From Auanema rhodensis (lineage: Eukaryota; Nematoda; Chromadorea; Rhabditida; Rhabditidae), in contig OZ059900.1 in NCBI GenBank assembly GCA_964057225.1, positions 1,002,501-1,066,500 on the forward strand: a DNA stretch of 64,000 bases. Reading direction: 5' to 3'. A model generated the notes under the pieces. It was not told the origin of the DNA. It saw nothing but the letters and a program-made list of their open reading frames with translations, and made no database searches. Below, piece by piece: positions 9,651 through 25,060 of this stretch. Made by a program: the position numbers and the translations under genes. Each line of letters begins with the position of its first letter. Within the stretch, counting starts at the first letter, position 1.

Positions 9651-12558
9651 TGAGAATCAAACACATAATACACGAAATAAGTCTATTTTTACAAGTTTGC
9701 ACTGATATTTATTCATTTTGATCAAAAAAGGTCGAAAATAGAAAGAATTTTTGAAATTTCCGAGTTTTGAGTCCAATTTGGCTAAATCGCTCATATATAT
9801 GATCAAAAGCATAGTTCTATTGTCTATAACAACAAAAGTCTTCAATTAAACGCTAGTGATGTTTTAATACTGAATTTCGCTCAAATAGCATTACTACACT
9901 AAGTATGGTCGTTTTTATGCCTTTAACACCATATACTCACCGATTTTTGGTACAAAATCTGTAATACTCGTAAATTTTGATCATATTCGTTAAGATTTGA
10001 GAATCAAACATACAATACACAAAATCAGTCTATTTTTATGAGCTTGCACTGATATATATTCATTTTGATCAAAAAAGGTCGAAAATAGAAAGAATTTTTG
10101 AAATTTCCGAGTTTTGAGTCTAATTTGGCTAAATCGCTCATATATATGATCAGAAGCATAGTTTTATTGTCTATGACAACAAAAATCATCAATTAAACGC
10201 TAGTGATGTTTTAATACTGAATTTCGCTCAAATAGCATTACTACACTAAGTATGGTCGTTTTTATGCCTTTAACACCATATACTCACCGATTTTCGGTAC
10301 AAAATCTGTAATACTTGTAAATTTTGATCATATTCGTAAAGATTCGAGAATCAAACACATAATACACGAAATAAGTCTATTTTTACAAGTTTGCACTGAT
10401 ATTTATTCATTTTGATCAAAAAAGATCGAAAATAGAAAGAATTTTTGAAATTTCCGAGTTTTGAGTCCAATTGGGCTAAATCGCTCATATATATGATCAA
10501 AAGCATAGTTTTACTGTCTATGATAACAAAAGTCTTCAAATATACACTAGTAATGATTAAATCACTGAATTTCACTCAAATAGCATTACTACACTAAGTA
10601 TGGTCGTTTTTATGCCTTTAACACCATATACTCACCGATTTTTAGTACAAAATCTGTAATACTTGTAAATTTCGATCATATTCGTTAAGATTTGAGAATC
10701 AAACACATAATACACGAAATAAGTCTATTTTTACAAGTTTGCACTGATATTTATTCATTTTGATCAAAAAAGGTCGAAAATAGAAAGAATTTTTGAAATT
10801 TCCGAGTTTTGAGTCCAATTTGGCTAAATCGCTCATATATATGATCAAAAGCATAGTTCTATTGTCTATAACAACAAAAGTCTTCAATTAAACGCTAGTG
10901 ATGTTTTAATACTGAATTTCGCTCAAATAGCATTACTACACTAAGTATGGTCGTTTTTATGCCTTTAACACCATATACTCACCGATTTTTGGTACAAAAT
11001 CTGTAATACTCGTAAATTTTGATCATATTCGTTAAGATTTGAGAATCAAACATACAATACACGAAATAAGTTCATTTTTACAAGTTTGCACTGATATTTA
11101 TTCATTTTGATCAAAAAAGGTCGAAAATAGAAAGAATTTTTGAAATTTACGAGTTTTGAGTCTAATTTGGCTAAATCGCTCATATATATGATCAGAAGCA
11201 TAGTTTTATTGTCTATGACAACAAAAGTCATTAATTAAACACTAATAATGTTTAAATCACTAAATTTCGCTCAAATAGCATTACTACACTAAGTATGGTC
11301 GTTTTTATGCCTTTAACACCATATACTCACCGATTTTTGGTACAAAATCTGTAATACTTGTAAATTTTGATCATATTCGTTAAGATTTGAGAATCAAACA
11401 TACAATACACAAAATCAGTCTATTTTTATGAGCTTGCACTGATATATATTCATTTTGATCAAAAAAGGTCGAAAATAGAAAGAATTTTTGAAATTTCCGA
11501 GTTTTGAGTCTAATTTGGCTAAATCGCTCATATATATGATCAGAAGCATAGTTTTATTGTCTATGACAACAAAAATCATCAATTAAACGCTAGTGATGTT
11601 TAAATACTGATTTTCGCTCAAATAGCATTACTACACTAAGTATGGTCGTTTTTATGCCTTTAACACCATATACTCACCGATTTTCGGTACAAAATCTGTA
11701 ATACTTGTAAATTTTGATCATATTCGTAAAGATTCGAGAATCAAACACATAATACACGAAATAAGTCTATTTTTACAAGTTTGCACTGATATTTATTCAT
11801 TTTGATCAAAAAAGATCGAAAATAGAAAGAATTTTTGAAATTTCCGAGTTTTGAGTCCAATTGGGCTAAATCGCTCATATATATGATCAAAAGCATAGTT
11901 TTACTGTCTATGATAACAAAAGTCCTCAAATATACACTAGTAATGATTAAATCACTGAATTTCACTCAAATAGCATTACTACACTAAGTATGGTCGTTTT
12001 TATGCCTTTAACACCATATACTCACCGATTTTTAGTACAAAATCTGTAATACTTGTAAATTTCGATCATATTCGTTAAGATTTGAGAATCAAACACATAA
12101 TACACGAAATAAGTCTATTTTTACAAGTTTGCACTGATATTTATTCATTTTGATCAAAAAAGGTCGAAAATAGAAAGAATTTTTGAAATTTCCGAGTTTT
12201 GAGTCCAATTTGGCTAAATCGCTCATATATATGATCAAAAGCATAGTTCTATTGTCTATAACAACAAAAGTCTTCAATTAAACGCTAGTGATGTTTTAAT
12301 ACTGAATTTCGCTCAAATAGCATTACTACACTAAGTATGGTCGTTTTTATGCCTTTAACACCATATACTCACCGATTTTTGGTACAAAATCTGTAATACT
12401 CGTAAATTTTGATCATATTCGTTAAGATTTGAGAATCAAACATACAATACACGAAATCAGTCTATTTTTATGAGCTTGCACTGATATATATTCATTTTGA
12501 TCAAAAAAGGTCGAAAATAGAAAGAATTTTTGAAATTTACGAGTTTTGAGTCTAATTC
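9651..12558. repeat. 4-mer repeat H-X-J / H-X-J, 1390-bp offset
   Basis: The X-J-H run at 10004, 10351 and 10699 recurs at 11393, 11741 and 12089. Private markers keep an exact 1390-bp spacing: ttttcggtac at 10291 and 11681, tttttagtac with its a at 10644 and 12034, and cgtaaagattc in the 10351 and 11741 monomers. Strict identity covers about 10223-11058 against 11613-12448. Outside that stretch the two copies differ (D-front versus X-front at 11046 and 12436), so later exchange has edited them. The monomer at 9657 is class H. Confidence 0.87.
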
Positions 12559-15500
12559 GGCTAAATCGCTCATATATATGATCAGAAGCATAGTTTTATT
12601 GTCTATGACAACAAAAGTCATTAATTAAACACTAATAATGTTTAAATCACTAAATTTCGCTCAAATAGCATTACTACACTAAGTATGGTCGTTTTTATGC
12701 CTTTAACACCATATACTCACCGATTTTTGGTACAAAATCTGTAATACTTGTAAATTTTGATCATATTCGTTAAGATTCGAGAATCAAACACATAGTACAC
12801 GAAATAAGTCTATTTTTATGAGTTTGCACTGATATTTATTCATTTTGATCAAAAAAGGTCGAAAATAGAAAGAATTTTTGAAATTTCCGAGTTTTGAGTC
12901 TAATTTGGCTAAATCGCTCATATATATGATCAGAAGCATAGTTTTATTGTCTATGACAACAAAAATCATCAATTAAACGCTAGTGATGTTTAAATACTGA
13001 TTTTCGCTCAAATAGCATTACTACACTAAGTATGGTCGTTTTTATGCCTTTAACACCATATACTCACCGATTTTTGGTACAAAATCTGTAATACTTGTAA
13101 ATTTTGATCATATTCGTTAAGATTTGAGAATCAAACATACAATACACAAAATCAGTCTTTTTTTATGAGCTTGCACTGATATATATTCATTTTGATCAAA
13201 AAATGTCGAAAATAGAAAGAATTTTTGAGATTTCCGAGTTTTGAGTCTAATCTGGCTAAATCGCTCATATATATGATCAGAAGCATAGTTTTATTGTCTA
13301 TGACAACAAAAATCATCAATTAAACGCTAGTGATGTTTAAATACTGATTTTCGCTCAAATAGCATTACTACACTAAGTATGGTCGTTTTTATGCCTTTAA
13401 CACCATATACTCACCGATTTTTGGTACAAAATCTGTAATACTTGTAAATTTTGATCATATTCGTTAAGATTCGAGAATCAAACACATAATACACGAAATA
13501 AGTCTATTTTTACAAGTTTGCACTGATATTTATTCATTTTGATCAAAAAAGATCGAAAATAGAAAGAATTTTTGAAATTTCCGAGTTTTGAGTCCAATTT
13601 GGCTAAATCGCTCATATATATGATCAAAAGCATAGTTTTATTGTCTATAACAACAAAAGTCATCAATTAAACGCTAGTGATGTTTAAATACTGAATTTCA
13701 CTCAAATAGCATTACTACACTAAGTATGGTCGTTTTTATGCCTTTAACACCATATACTCACCGATTTTTGGTACAAAATCTGTGATACTCGTAAATTTTG
13801 ATCATATTCGGTGAGATTCGAGAATCAAACACACAATACACGAAATAAGTTTATTTTTACGAGTTTGCACTGATATTTATTCATTTTGATCAAAAAAGGT
13901 CGAAAATAGAAAGAATTTTTGAAATTTCCGAGTTTTGAGTCTAATTTGGCTAAATCGCTCATATATATGATCAAAAGCATAGTTTTATTGTCTATGACAA
14001 CAAAAGTCATCAATTAAACGCTAGTGATGTTTAAATACTGAATTTCGCTCAAATAGCATTACTACACTAAGTATGGTCGTTTTTATGCCTTTAACACCAT
14101 ATACTCACCGATTTTTGGTACAAAATCTGTAATACTCGTAAATTTTGATCATATTCGTTAAGATTTGAGAATCAAACATACAATACACAAAATCAGTCTA
14201 TTTTTATGAGCTTGCACTGATATATATTCATTTTGATCAAAAAAGGTCGAAAATAGAAAGAATTTTTGAAATTTACGAGTTTTGAGTCTAATTTGGCTAA
14301 ATCGCTCATATATATGATCAGAAGCATAGTTTTATTGTCTATGACAACAAAAGTCATTAATTAAACACTAATGATGTTTAAATCACTAAATTTCGCTCAA
14401 ATAGCATTACTACACTAAGTATGGTCGTTTTTATGCCTTTAACACCATATACTCACCGATTTTTGGTACAAAATCTGTAATACTTGTAAATTTTGATCAT
14501 ATTCGTTAAGATTCGAGAATCAAACACATAATACACGAAATAGGTCTATTTTTATGAGTTTGCACTGATATTTATTCATTTTGATCAAAAAAGGTCGAAA
14601 ATAGAAAGAATTTTTGAATTTTCCGAGTTTTGAGTCCAATTGGGCGAAATCGCTCATATATATGATCAAAAGCATAGTTTTACTGTCTATGATAACAAAA
14701 GTCTTCAAATATACACTGATAATGTGTAAATCACTGAATTTCACTCAAATAGCTTTACTACACTAAGTATGGTCGTTTTTATGCCTTTAACACCATATAC
14801 TCACCGATTTTTGGTACAAAATCTGTAATACTCGTAAATTTTGATCATATTCGTTAAGATTTGAGAATCAAACATACAATACACAAAATCAGTCTATTTT
14901 TATGAGCTTGCACTGATATATATTCATTTTGATCAAAAAAGGTCGAAAATAGAAAGAATTTTTGAAATTTCCGAGTTTTGAGTCTAATTTGGCTAAATCG
15001 CTCATATATATGATAAGAAGCATAGTTTTATTGTGTATGACAACAAAAATCATCAATTAAACGCTAGTGATGTTTAAATACTGAATTTCACTCAAATAGC
15101 ATTACTACACTAAGTATGGTCGTTTTTATGCCTTTAACACCATATACTCACCGATTTTTGGTACAAAATCTGTGATACTCGTAAATTTTGATCATATTCG
15201 GTGAGATTCGAGAATCAAACACACAATACACGAAATAAGTTTATTTTTACGAGTTTGCACTGATATTTATTCATTTTGATCAAAAAAGGTCGAAAATAGA
15301 AAGAATTTTTGAAATTTCCGAGTTTTGAGTCTAATTTGGCTAAATCGCTCATATATATGATCAAAAGCATAGTTTTATTGTCTATGACAACAAAAGTCAT
15401 CAATTAAACGCTAGTGATGTTTAAATACTGAATTTCGCTCAAATAGCATTACTACACTAAGTATGGTCGTTTTTATGCCTTTAACACCATATACTCACCG

Positions 15501-18500
15501 ATTTTTGGTACAAAATCTGTAATACTCGTAAATTTTGATCATATTCGTTAAGATTTGAGAATCAAACATTCAATACAGAAAATCAGTCTATTTTTATGAG
15601 CTTGCACTGATATATATTCATTTTGATCAAAAAAGGTCGAAAATAGAAAGAATTTTTGAAATTTACGAGTTTTGAGTCTAATTTGGCTAAATCGCTCATA
15701 TATATGATCAGAAGCATAGTTTTATTGTCTATGACAACAAAAGTCATTAATTAAACACTAATAATGTTTAAATCACTAAATTTCGCTCAAATAGCATTAC
15801 TACACTAAGTATGGTCGTTTTTATGCCTTTAACACCATATACTCACCGATTTTTGGTACAAAATCTGTAATACTTGTAAATTTTGATCATATTCGTTAAG
15901 ATTCGAGAATCAAACACATAATACACGAAATAAGTCTATTTTTATGAGTTTGCACTGATATTTATTCATTTTGATCAAAAAAGGTCGAAAATAGAAAGAA
16001 TTTTTGAAATTTCCGAGTTTTGAGTCTAATTTGGCTAAATCGCTCATATATATGATCAGAAGCATAGTTTTATTGTCTATGACAACAAAAATCATCAATT
16101 AAACGCTAGTGATGTTTAAATACTGATTTTCGCTCAAATAGCATTACTACACTAAGTATGGTCGTTTTTATGCCTTTAACACCATATACTCACCGATTTT
16201 TGGTACAAAATCTGTAATACTTGTAAATTTTGATCATATTCGTTAAGATTTGAGAATCAAACATACAATACACAAAATCAGTCTATTTTTATGAGCTTGC
16301 ACTGATATATATTCATTTTGATCAAAAAATGTCGAAAATAGAAAGAATTTTTGAGATTTCCGAGTTTTGAGTCTAATCTGGCTAAATCGCTCATATATAT
16401 GATCAGAAGCATAGTTTTATTGTCTATGACAACAAAAATCATCAATTAAACGCTAGTGATGTTTAAATACTGATTTTCGCTCAAATAGCATTACTACACT
16501 AAGTATGGTCGTTTTTATGCCTTTAACACCATATACTCACCGATTTTTGGTACAAAATCTGTAATACTTGTAAATTTTGATCATATTCGTTAAGATTCGA
16601 GAATCAAACACATAATACACGAAATAAGTCTATTTTTACAAGTTTGCACTGATATTTATTCATTTTGATCAAAAAAGATCGAAAATAGAAAGAATTTTTG
16701 AAATTTCCGAGTTTTGAGTCCAATTTGGCTAAATCGCTCATATATATGATCAAAAGCATAGTTTTATTGTCTATAACAACAAAAGTCATCAATTAAACGC
16801 TAGTGATGTTTAAATACTGAATTTCACTCAAATAGCATTACTACACTAAGTATGGTCGTTTTTATGCCTTTAACACCATATACTCACCGATTTTTGGTAC
16901 AAAATCTGTGATACTCGTAAATTTTGATCATATTCGGTGAGATTCGAGAATCAAACACACAATACACGAAATAAGTTTATTTTTACGAGTTTGCACTGAT
17001 ATTTATTCATTTTGATCAAAAAAGGTCGAAAATAGAAAGAATTTTTGAAATTTCCGAGTTTTGAGTCTAATTTGGCTAAATCGCTCATATATATGATCAA
17101 AAGCATAGTTTTATTGTCTATGACAACAAAAGTCATCAATTAAACGCTAGTGATGTTTAAATACTGAATTTCGCTCAAATAGCATTACTACACTAAGTAT
17201 GGTCGTTTTTATGCCTTTAACACCATATACTCACCGATTTTTGGTACAAAATCTGTAATACTCGTAAATTTTGATCATATTCGTTAAGATTTGAGAATCA
17301 AACATACAATACACAAAATCAGTCTATTTTTATGAGCTTGCACTGATATATATTCATTTTGATCAAAAAAGGTCGAAAATAGAAAGAATTTTTGAAATTT
17401 ACGAGTTTTGAGTCTAATTTGGCTAAATCGCTCATATATATGATCAGAAGCATAGTTTTATTGTCTATGACAACAAAAGTCATTAATTAAACACTAATGA
17501 TGTTTAAATCACTAAATTTCGCTCAAATAGCATTACTACACTAAGTATGGTCGTTTTTATGCCTTTAACACCATATACTCACCGATTTTTGGTACAAAAT
17601 CTGTAATACTTGTAAATTTTGATCATATTCGTTAAGATTCGAGAATCAAACACATGATACACGAAATAGGTCTATTTTTATGAGTTTGCACTGATATTTA
17701 TTCATTTTGATCAAAAAAGGTCGAAAATAGAAAGAATTTTTGAATTTTCCGAGTTTTGAGTCCAATTGGGCGAAATCGCTCATATATATGATCAAAAGCA
17801 TAGTTTTACTGTCTATGATAACAAAAGTCTTCAAATATACACTGATAATGTGTAAATCACTGAATTTCACTCAAATAGCTTTACTACACTAAGTATGGTC
17901 GTTTTTATGCCTTTAACACCATATACTCACCGATTTTTGGTACAAAATCTGTAATACTCGTAAATTTTGATCATATTCGTTAAGATTTGAGAATCAAACA
18001 TACAATACACAAAATCAGTCTATTTTTATGAGCTTGCACTGATATATATTCATTTTGATCAAAAAAGGTCGAAAATAGAAGGAATTTTTGAAATTTCCGA
18101 GTTTTGAGTCTAATTTGGCTAAATCGCTCATATATATGATAAGAAGCATAGTTTTATTGTGTATGACAACAAAAATCATCAATTAAACGCTAGTGATGTT
18201 TAAATACTGAATTTCACTCAAATAGCATTACTACACTAAGTATGGTCGTTTTTATGCCTTTAACACCATATACTCACCGATTTTTGGTACAAAATCTGTG
18301 ATACTCGTAAATTTTGATCATATTCGGTGAGATTCGAGAATCAAACACACAATACACGAAATAAGTTTATTTTTACGAGTTTGCACTGATATTTATTCAT
18401 TTTGATCAAAAAAGGTCGAAAATAGAAAGAATTTTTGAAATTTCCGAGTTTTGAGTCTAATTTGGCTAAATCGCTCATATATATGATCAAAAGCATAGTT

Positions 18501-19049
18501 TTATTGTCTATGACAACAAAAGTCATCAATTAAACGCTAGTGATGTTTAAATACTGAATTTCGCTCAAATAGCATTACTACACTAAGTATGGTCGTTTTT
18601 ATGCCTTTAACACCATATACTCACCGATTTTTGGTACAAAATCTGTAATACTCGTAAATTTTGATCATATTCGTTAAGATTTGAGAATCAAACATTCAAT
18701 ACAGAAAATCAGTCTATTTTTATGAGCTTGCACTGATATATATTCATTTTGATCAAAAAAGGTCGAAAATAGAAAGAATTTTTGAAATTTACGAGTTTTG
18801 AGTCTAATTTGGCTAAATCGCTCATATATATGATCAGAAGCATAGTTTTATTGTCTATGACAACTAAAGTCATTAATTAAACACTAATGATGTTTAAATC
18901 ACTAAATTTCGCTCAAATAGCATTACTACACTAAGTATGGTCGTTTTTATGCCTTTAACACCATATACTCACCGATTTTTGGTACAAAATCTGTAATACT
19001 TGTAAATTTTGATCATATTCGTTAAGATTCGAGAATCAAACACATAATA
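12559..19049. repeat. 9-mer higher-order repeat, 3126 bp, two copies plus a fragment
   Basis: Monomers at 12784, 13131, 13478, 13825, 14173, 14520, 14868, 15215 and 15563 (F X B K X L X K X) recur 3126 bp later at 15910 through 18688. Shared private changes include aaaaaatgtcg with ttgagatttcc and taatctggc (about 13201 and 16321), gggcgaaatcg (14642 and 17768), gataagaagc with gtgtatg (15012 and 18138) and cattcaatacag (15568 and 18694). A few private substitutions separate the copies, such as acatagtac at 12790. About 240 bp of a third copy follow. A K-X-L-X 4-mer rhythm is nested inside. Confidence 0.94.
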
Positions 19050-20879
19050 CACAAAATAAGTCTATTTTTATGAGTTTGCACTGATATTTATTCATTTTGA
19101 TCAAAAAAGGTCGAAAATAGAAAGAATTTTTGAATTTTCCGAGTTTTGAGTCCAATTGGGCTAAATCGCTCATATATATGATCAAAAGCATAGTTTTACT
19201 GTCTATGATAACAAAAGTCTTCAAATATACACTAATAATGTGTAAATCACTGAATTTCACTCAAATAGCTTTACTACACTAAGTATGGTCGTTTTTATGC
19301 CTTTAACACCATATACTCACCGATTTTTGGTACAAAATCTGTAATACTCGTAAATTTTGATCATATTCGTTAAGATTTGAGAATCAAACATACAATACAC
19401 AGAATCAGTCTATTTTTATGAGCTTGCACTGATATATATTCATTTTGATCAAAAAAGGTCGAAAATAGAAAGAATTTTTGAAATTTCCGAGTTTTGAGTC
19501 TAATTTGGCTAAATCGCTCATATATATGATCAGAAGCATAGTTTTATTGTCTATGACAACAAAAATCATCAATTAAACGCTAGTGATGTTTAAATACTGA
19601 TTTTCGCTCAAATAGCATTACTACACTAAGTATGGTCGTTTTTATGCCTTTAACACCATATACTCACCGATTTTTGGTACAAAATCTGTAATACTTGTAA
19701 ATTTTGATCATATTTGTTAAGATTCGAGAATCAAACACATAATGCACGAAATAAGTCTATTTTTACAAGTTTGCACTGATATTTATTCATTTTGATCAAA
19801 AAAGATCGAAAATAGAAAGAATTTTTGAAATTTCCGAGTTTTGAGTCCAATTTGGCTAAATCGCTCATATATATGATCAAAAGCATAGTTTTATTGTCTA
19901 TAACAACAAAAGTCATCAATTAAACGCTAGTGATGTTTTAATACTGAATTTCGCTCAAATAGCATTACTACACTAAGTATGGTCGTTTTTATGCCTTTAA
20001 CACCATATACTCACCGATTTTTGGTACAAAATCTGTAATACTTGTAAATTTTGATCATATTCGTTAAGATTTGAGAATCAAACATACAATACACAAAATC
20101 AGTCTATTTTTATGAGCTTGCACTGATATATATTCATTTTGATCAAAAAAGGTCGAAAATAGAAAGAATTTTTGAAATTTCCGAGTTTTGAGTCTAATTT
20201 GGCTAAATCAACTCATATATATGATCAGAAGCATAGTTTTATTGTCTATGACAACAAAAATCATCAATTAAACGCTAATGATGTTTAAATACTGATTTTC
20301 GCTCAAATAGCATTACTACACTAAGTATGGTCGTTTTTATGCCTTTAACACCATATACTCACCGATTTTTGGTACAAAATCTGTAATACTTGTAAATTTT
20401 GATCATATTCGTTAAGATTCGAGAATCAAACGCATAATACACGAAATAAGTATATTTTTACAAGTTTGCACTGATATTTATTCATTTTGATCAAAAAAGA
20501 TCGAAAATAGAAAGAATTTTTGAAATTTCCGAGTTTTGAGTCCAATTTGGCTAAATCGCTCATATATATGATCAAAAGCATAGTTTTATTGTCTATAACA
20601 ACAAAAGTCATCAATTAAACGCTAGTGATGTTTAAATACTGAATTTCACTCAAATAGCATTACTACACTAAGTATGGTCGTTTTTATGCCTTTAACACCA
20701 TATACTCACCGATTTTTGGTACAAAATCTGTGATACTCGTAAATTTTGATCATATTCGGTGAGATTCGAGCATCAAACACATAATACACAAAATAAGTCT
20801 ATTTTTATGAGTTTGCACTGATATTTATTCATTTTGATCAAAAAAGGTCGAAAATAGAAAGAATTTTTGAATTTTCCGA
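19050..20879. repeat. X/B alternating monomers
   Basis: Monomers at 19036 (L), 19383 (X), 19731 (B with ataatgcacg), 20078 (X), 20426 (B) and the front of 20773 alternate without a strict higher-order period. The 20078 monomer carries aaatcaactcat where others have aaatcgctcat, a net +1 bp that makes this copy 348 bp although it has the short taaatactg form. The 20773 monomer joins a C-type front to an M-type back. Confidence 0.85.
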
Positions 20880-23558
20880 GTTTTGAGTCCAATTTGGCTA
20901 AATCGCTCATATATATGATCAAAAGCATAGTTTTATTGTCTATAACAACAAAAGTCATCAATTAAACGCTAGTGATGTTTTAATACTGAATTTCGCTCAA
21001 ATAGCATTACTACACTAAGTATGGTCGTTTTTATGCCTTTAACACCATATACTCACCGATTTTTGGTACAAAATCTGTAATACTTGTAAATTTTGATCAT
21101 ATTCGTTAAGATTCGAGAATCAAACACATAATGCACGAAATAAGTCTATTTTTATGAGCTTGCACTGATATTTATTCATTTTGATCAAAAAAGATCGAAA
21201 ATAGAAAGAATTTTTGAAATTTCCGAGTTTTGAGTCCAATTTGGCTAAATCGCTCATATATATGATCAGAAGCATAGTTTTATTGTCTATGACAACAAAA
21301 ATCATCAATTAAACGCTAGTGATGTTTAAATACTGATTTTCGCTCAAATAGCATTACTACACTAAGTATGGTCGTTTTTATGCCTTTAACACCATATACT
21401 CACCGATTTTTGGTACAAAATCTGTAATACTTGTAAATTTTGATCATATTCGTTAAGATTCGAGAATCAAACACATAATGCACGAAATAAGTCTATTTTT
21501 ACAAGTTTGCACTGATATTTATTCATTTTTATCAAAAAAGATCGAAAATAGAAAGAATTTTTGAAATTTCCGAGTTTTGAGTCCAATTTGGCTAAATCGC
21601 TCATATATATGATCAAAAGCATAGTTTTATTGTCTATAACAACAAAAGTCATCAATTAAACGCTAGTGATGTTTTAATACTGAATTTCGCTCAAATAGCA
21701 TTACTACACTAAGTATGGTCGTTTTTATGCCTTTAACACCATATACTCACCGATTTTTGGTACAAAATCTGTGATACTCGTAAATTTTGATCATATTCGG
21801 TGAGATTCGAGAATCAAACACACAATACACGAAATAAGTTTATTTTGACGAGTTTGCACTGATATTTATTCATTTTGATCAAAAAAGGTCGAAAATAGAA
21901 AGATTTTTTGAAATTTCCGAGTTTTGAGTCCAATTTGGCTAAATCGCTCATATATATGATCAAAAGCATAGTTTTATTGTCTATAACAACAAAAGTCATC
22001 AATTAAACGCTAGTGATGTTTTAATACTGAATTTCGCTCAAATAGCATTACTACACTAAGTATGGTCGTTTTTATGCCTTTAACACCATATACTCACCGA
22101 TTTTTGGTACAAAATCTGTAATACTTGTAAATTTTGATCATATTCGTTAAGATTCGAGAATCAAACACATAATGCACGAAATAAGTCTATTTTTATGAGC
22201 TTGCACTGATATTTATTCATTTTGATCAAAAAAGATCGAAAATAGAAAGAATTTTTGAAATTTCCGAGTTTTGAGTCCAATTTGGCTAAATCGCTCATAT
22301 ATATGATCAGAAGCATAGTTTTATTGTCTATGACAACAAAAATCATCAATTAAACGCTAGTGATGTTTAAATACTGATTTTCGCTCAAATAGCATTACTA
22401 CACTAAGTATGGTCGTTTTTATGCCTTTAACACCATATACTCACCGATTTTTGGTACAAAATCTGTAATACTTGTAAATTTTGATCATATTCGTTAAGAT
22501 TCGAGAATCAAACACATAATGCACGAAATAAGTCTATTTTTACAAGTTTGCACTGATATTTATTCATTTTTATCAAAAAAGATCGAAAATAGAAAGAATT
22601 TTTGAAATTTCCGAGTTTTGAGTCCAATTTGGCTAAATCGCTCATATATATGATCAAAAGCATAGTTTTATTGTCTATAACAACAAAAGTCATCAATTAA
22701 ACGCTAGTGATGTTTTAATACTGAATTTCGCTCAAATAGCATTACTACACTAAGTATGGTCGTTTTTATGCCTTTAACACCATATACTCACCGATTTTTG
22801 GTACAAAATCTGTGATACTCGTAAATTTTGATCATATTCGGTGAGATTCGAGAATCAAACACACAATACACGAAATAAGTTTATTTTGACGAGTTTGCAC
22901 TGATATTTATTCATTTTGATCAAAAAAGGTCGAAAATAGAAAGATTTTTTGAAATTTCCGAGTTTTGAGTCCAATTTGGCTAAATCGCTCATATATATGA
23001 TCAAAAGCATAGTTTTATTGTCTATAACAACAAAAGTCATCAATTAAACGCTAGTGATGTTTTAATACTGAATTTCGCTCAAATAGCATTACTACACTAA
23101 GTATGGTCGTTTTTATGCCTTTAACACCATATACTCACCGATTTTTGGTACAAAATCTGTAATACTTGTAAATTTTGATCATATTCGTTAAGATTCGAGA
23201 ATCAAACACATAATGCACGAAATAAGTCTATTTTTATGAGCTTGCACTGATATTTATTCATTTTGATCAAAAAAGATCGAAAATAGAAAGAATTTTTGAA
23301 ATTTCCGAGTTTTGAGTCCAATTTGGCTAAATCGCTCATATATATGATCAGAAGCATAGTTTTATTGTCTATGACAACAAAAATCATCAATTAAACGCTA
23401 GTGATGTTTAAATACTGATTTTCGCTCAAATAGCATTACTACACTAAGTATGGTCGTTTTTATGCCTTTAACACCATATACTCACCGATTTTTGGTACAA
23501 AATCTGTAATACTTGTAAATTTTGATCATATTCGTTAAGATTCGAGAATCAAACACAT
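20880..23558. repeat. Trimer higher-order repeat, 1041 bp, about 2.6 copies (N-B-M)
   Basis: Monomers at 21120, 21467 and 21814 repeat at 22161, 22508 and 22855, then 23202. The spacing is exactly 1041 bp, shown by the private tttttatc marker at 21531 and 22572. The ataatgcacg marker occurs in both N and B members. The period breaks at about 23559, where the B monomer returns to ataatacacg and ttttgatc. 1041 is exactly three 347-bp monomers, none with the extra C. Confidence 0.94.
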
Positions 23559-25060
23559 AATACACGAAATAAGTCTATTTTTACAAGTTTGCACTGATAT
23601 TTATTCATTTTGATCAAAAAAGATCGAAAATAGAAAGAATTTTTGAAATTTCCGAGTTTTGAGTCCAATTTGGCTAAATCGCTCATATATATGATCAAAA
23701 GCATAGTTTTATTGTCTATAACAACAAAAGTCATCAATTAAACGCTAGTGATGTTTTAATACTGAATTTCGCTCAAATAGCATTACTACACTAAGTATGG
23801 TCGTTTTTATGCCTTTAACACCATATACTCACCGATTTTTGGTACAAAATCTGTAATACTCGTAAATTTTGATCATATTCGTTAAGATTTGAGAATCAAA
23901 CATACAATACACAAAATCAGTCTATTTTTATGAGCTTGCACTGATATATTTTCATTTCGATCAAAAAAGGTCGAAAATAGAAAGAATTTTTGAAATTTCC
24001 GAGTTTTGAGTCTAATTTGGCTAAATCGCTCATATATATGATCAGAAGCATAGTTTTATTGTCTATGACAACAAAAATCATCAATTAAACGCTAGTGATG
24101 TTTAAATACTGATTTTCGCTCAAATAGCATTACTACACTAAGTATGGTCGTTTTTATGCCTTTAACACCATATACTCACCGATTTTTGGTACAAAATCTG
24201 TAATACTTGTAAATTTTGATCATATTCGTTAAGATTCGAGAATCAAACACATAATACACGAAATAAGTCTATTTTTACAAGTTTGCACTGATATTTATTC
24301 ATTTTGATCAAAAAAGATCGAAAATAGAAAGAATTTTTGAAATTTCCGAGTTTTGAGTCCAATTTGGCTAAATCGCTCATATATATGATCAAAAGCATAG
24401 TTTTATTGTCTATAACAACAAAAGTCATCAATTAAACGCTAGTGATGTTTAAATACTGAATTTCACTCAAATAGCATTACTACACTAAGTATGGTCGTTT
24501 TTATGCCTTTAACACCATATACTCACCGATTTTTGGTACAAAATCTGTGATACTCGTAAATTTTGATCATATTCGGTGAGATTCGAGAATCAAACACATA
24601 ATACACAAAATAAGTCTATTTTTATGAGTTTGCACTGATATTTATTCATTTTGATCAAAAAAGGTCGAAAATAGAAAGAATTTTTGAATTTTCCGAGTTT
24701 TGAGTCCAATTGGGCTAAATCGCTCATATATATGATCAAAAGCATAGTTTTACTGTTCATGATAACAAAAGTCTTCAAATATACACTAATAATGTGTAAA
24801 TCACTGAATTTCACTCAAATAGCTTTACTACACTAAGTATGGTCGTTTTTATGCCTTTAACACCATATACTCACCGATTTTTGGTACAAAATCTGTAATA
24901 CTCGTAAATTTTGATCATATTCGTTAAGATTTGAGAATCAAACATACAATACACAAAATCAGTCTATTTTTATGAGCTTGCACTGATATATATTCATTTT
25001 GATCAAAAAAGGTCGAAAATAGAAAGAATTTTTGAAATTTCCGAGTTTTGAGTCTAATTT
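23559..25060. repeat. B-X-B-C-X spacer between trimer blocks
   Basis: Monomers at 23549 (B), 23896 (X with ttttcatttcgatc), 24243 (B), 24590 (C) and 24938 (X). The X-B-C run matches 623-1650 at a 23,273-bp offset, including ttactgttcatg. The B-X-B run matches 27367-28370 at 3818 bp (11 monomers), including the ttttcatttcgatc marker. Confidence 0.85.
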
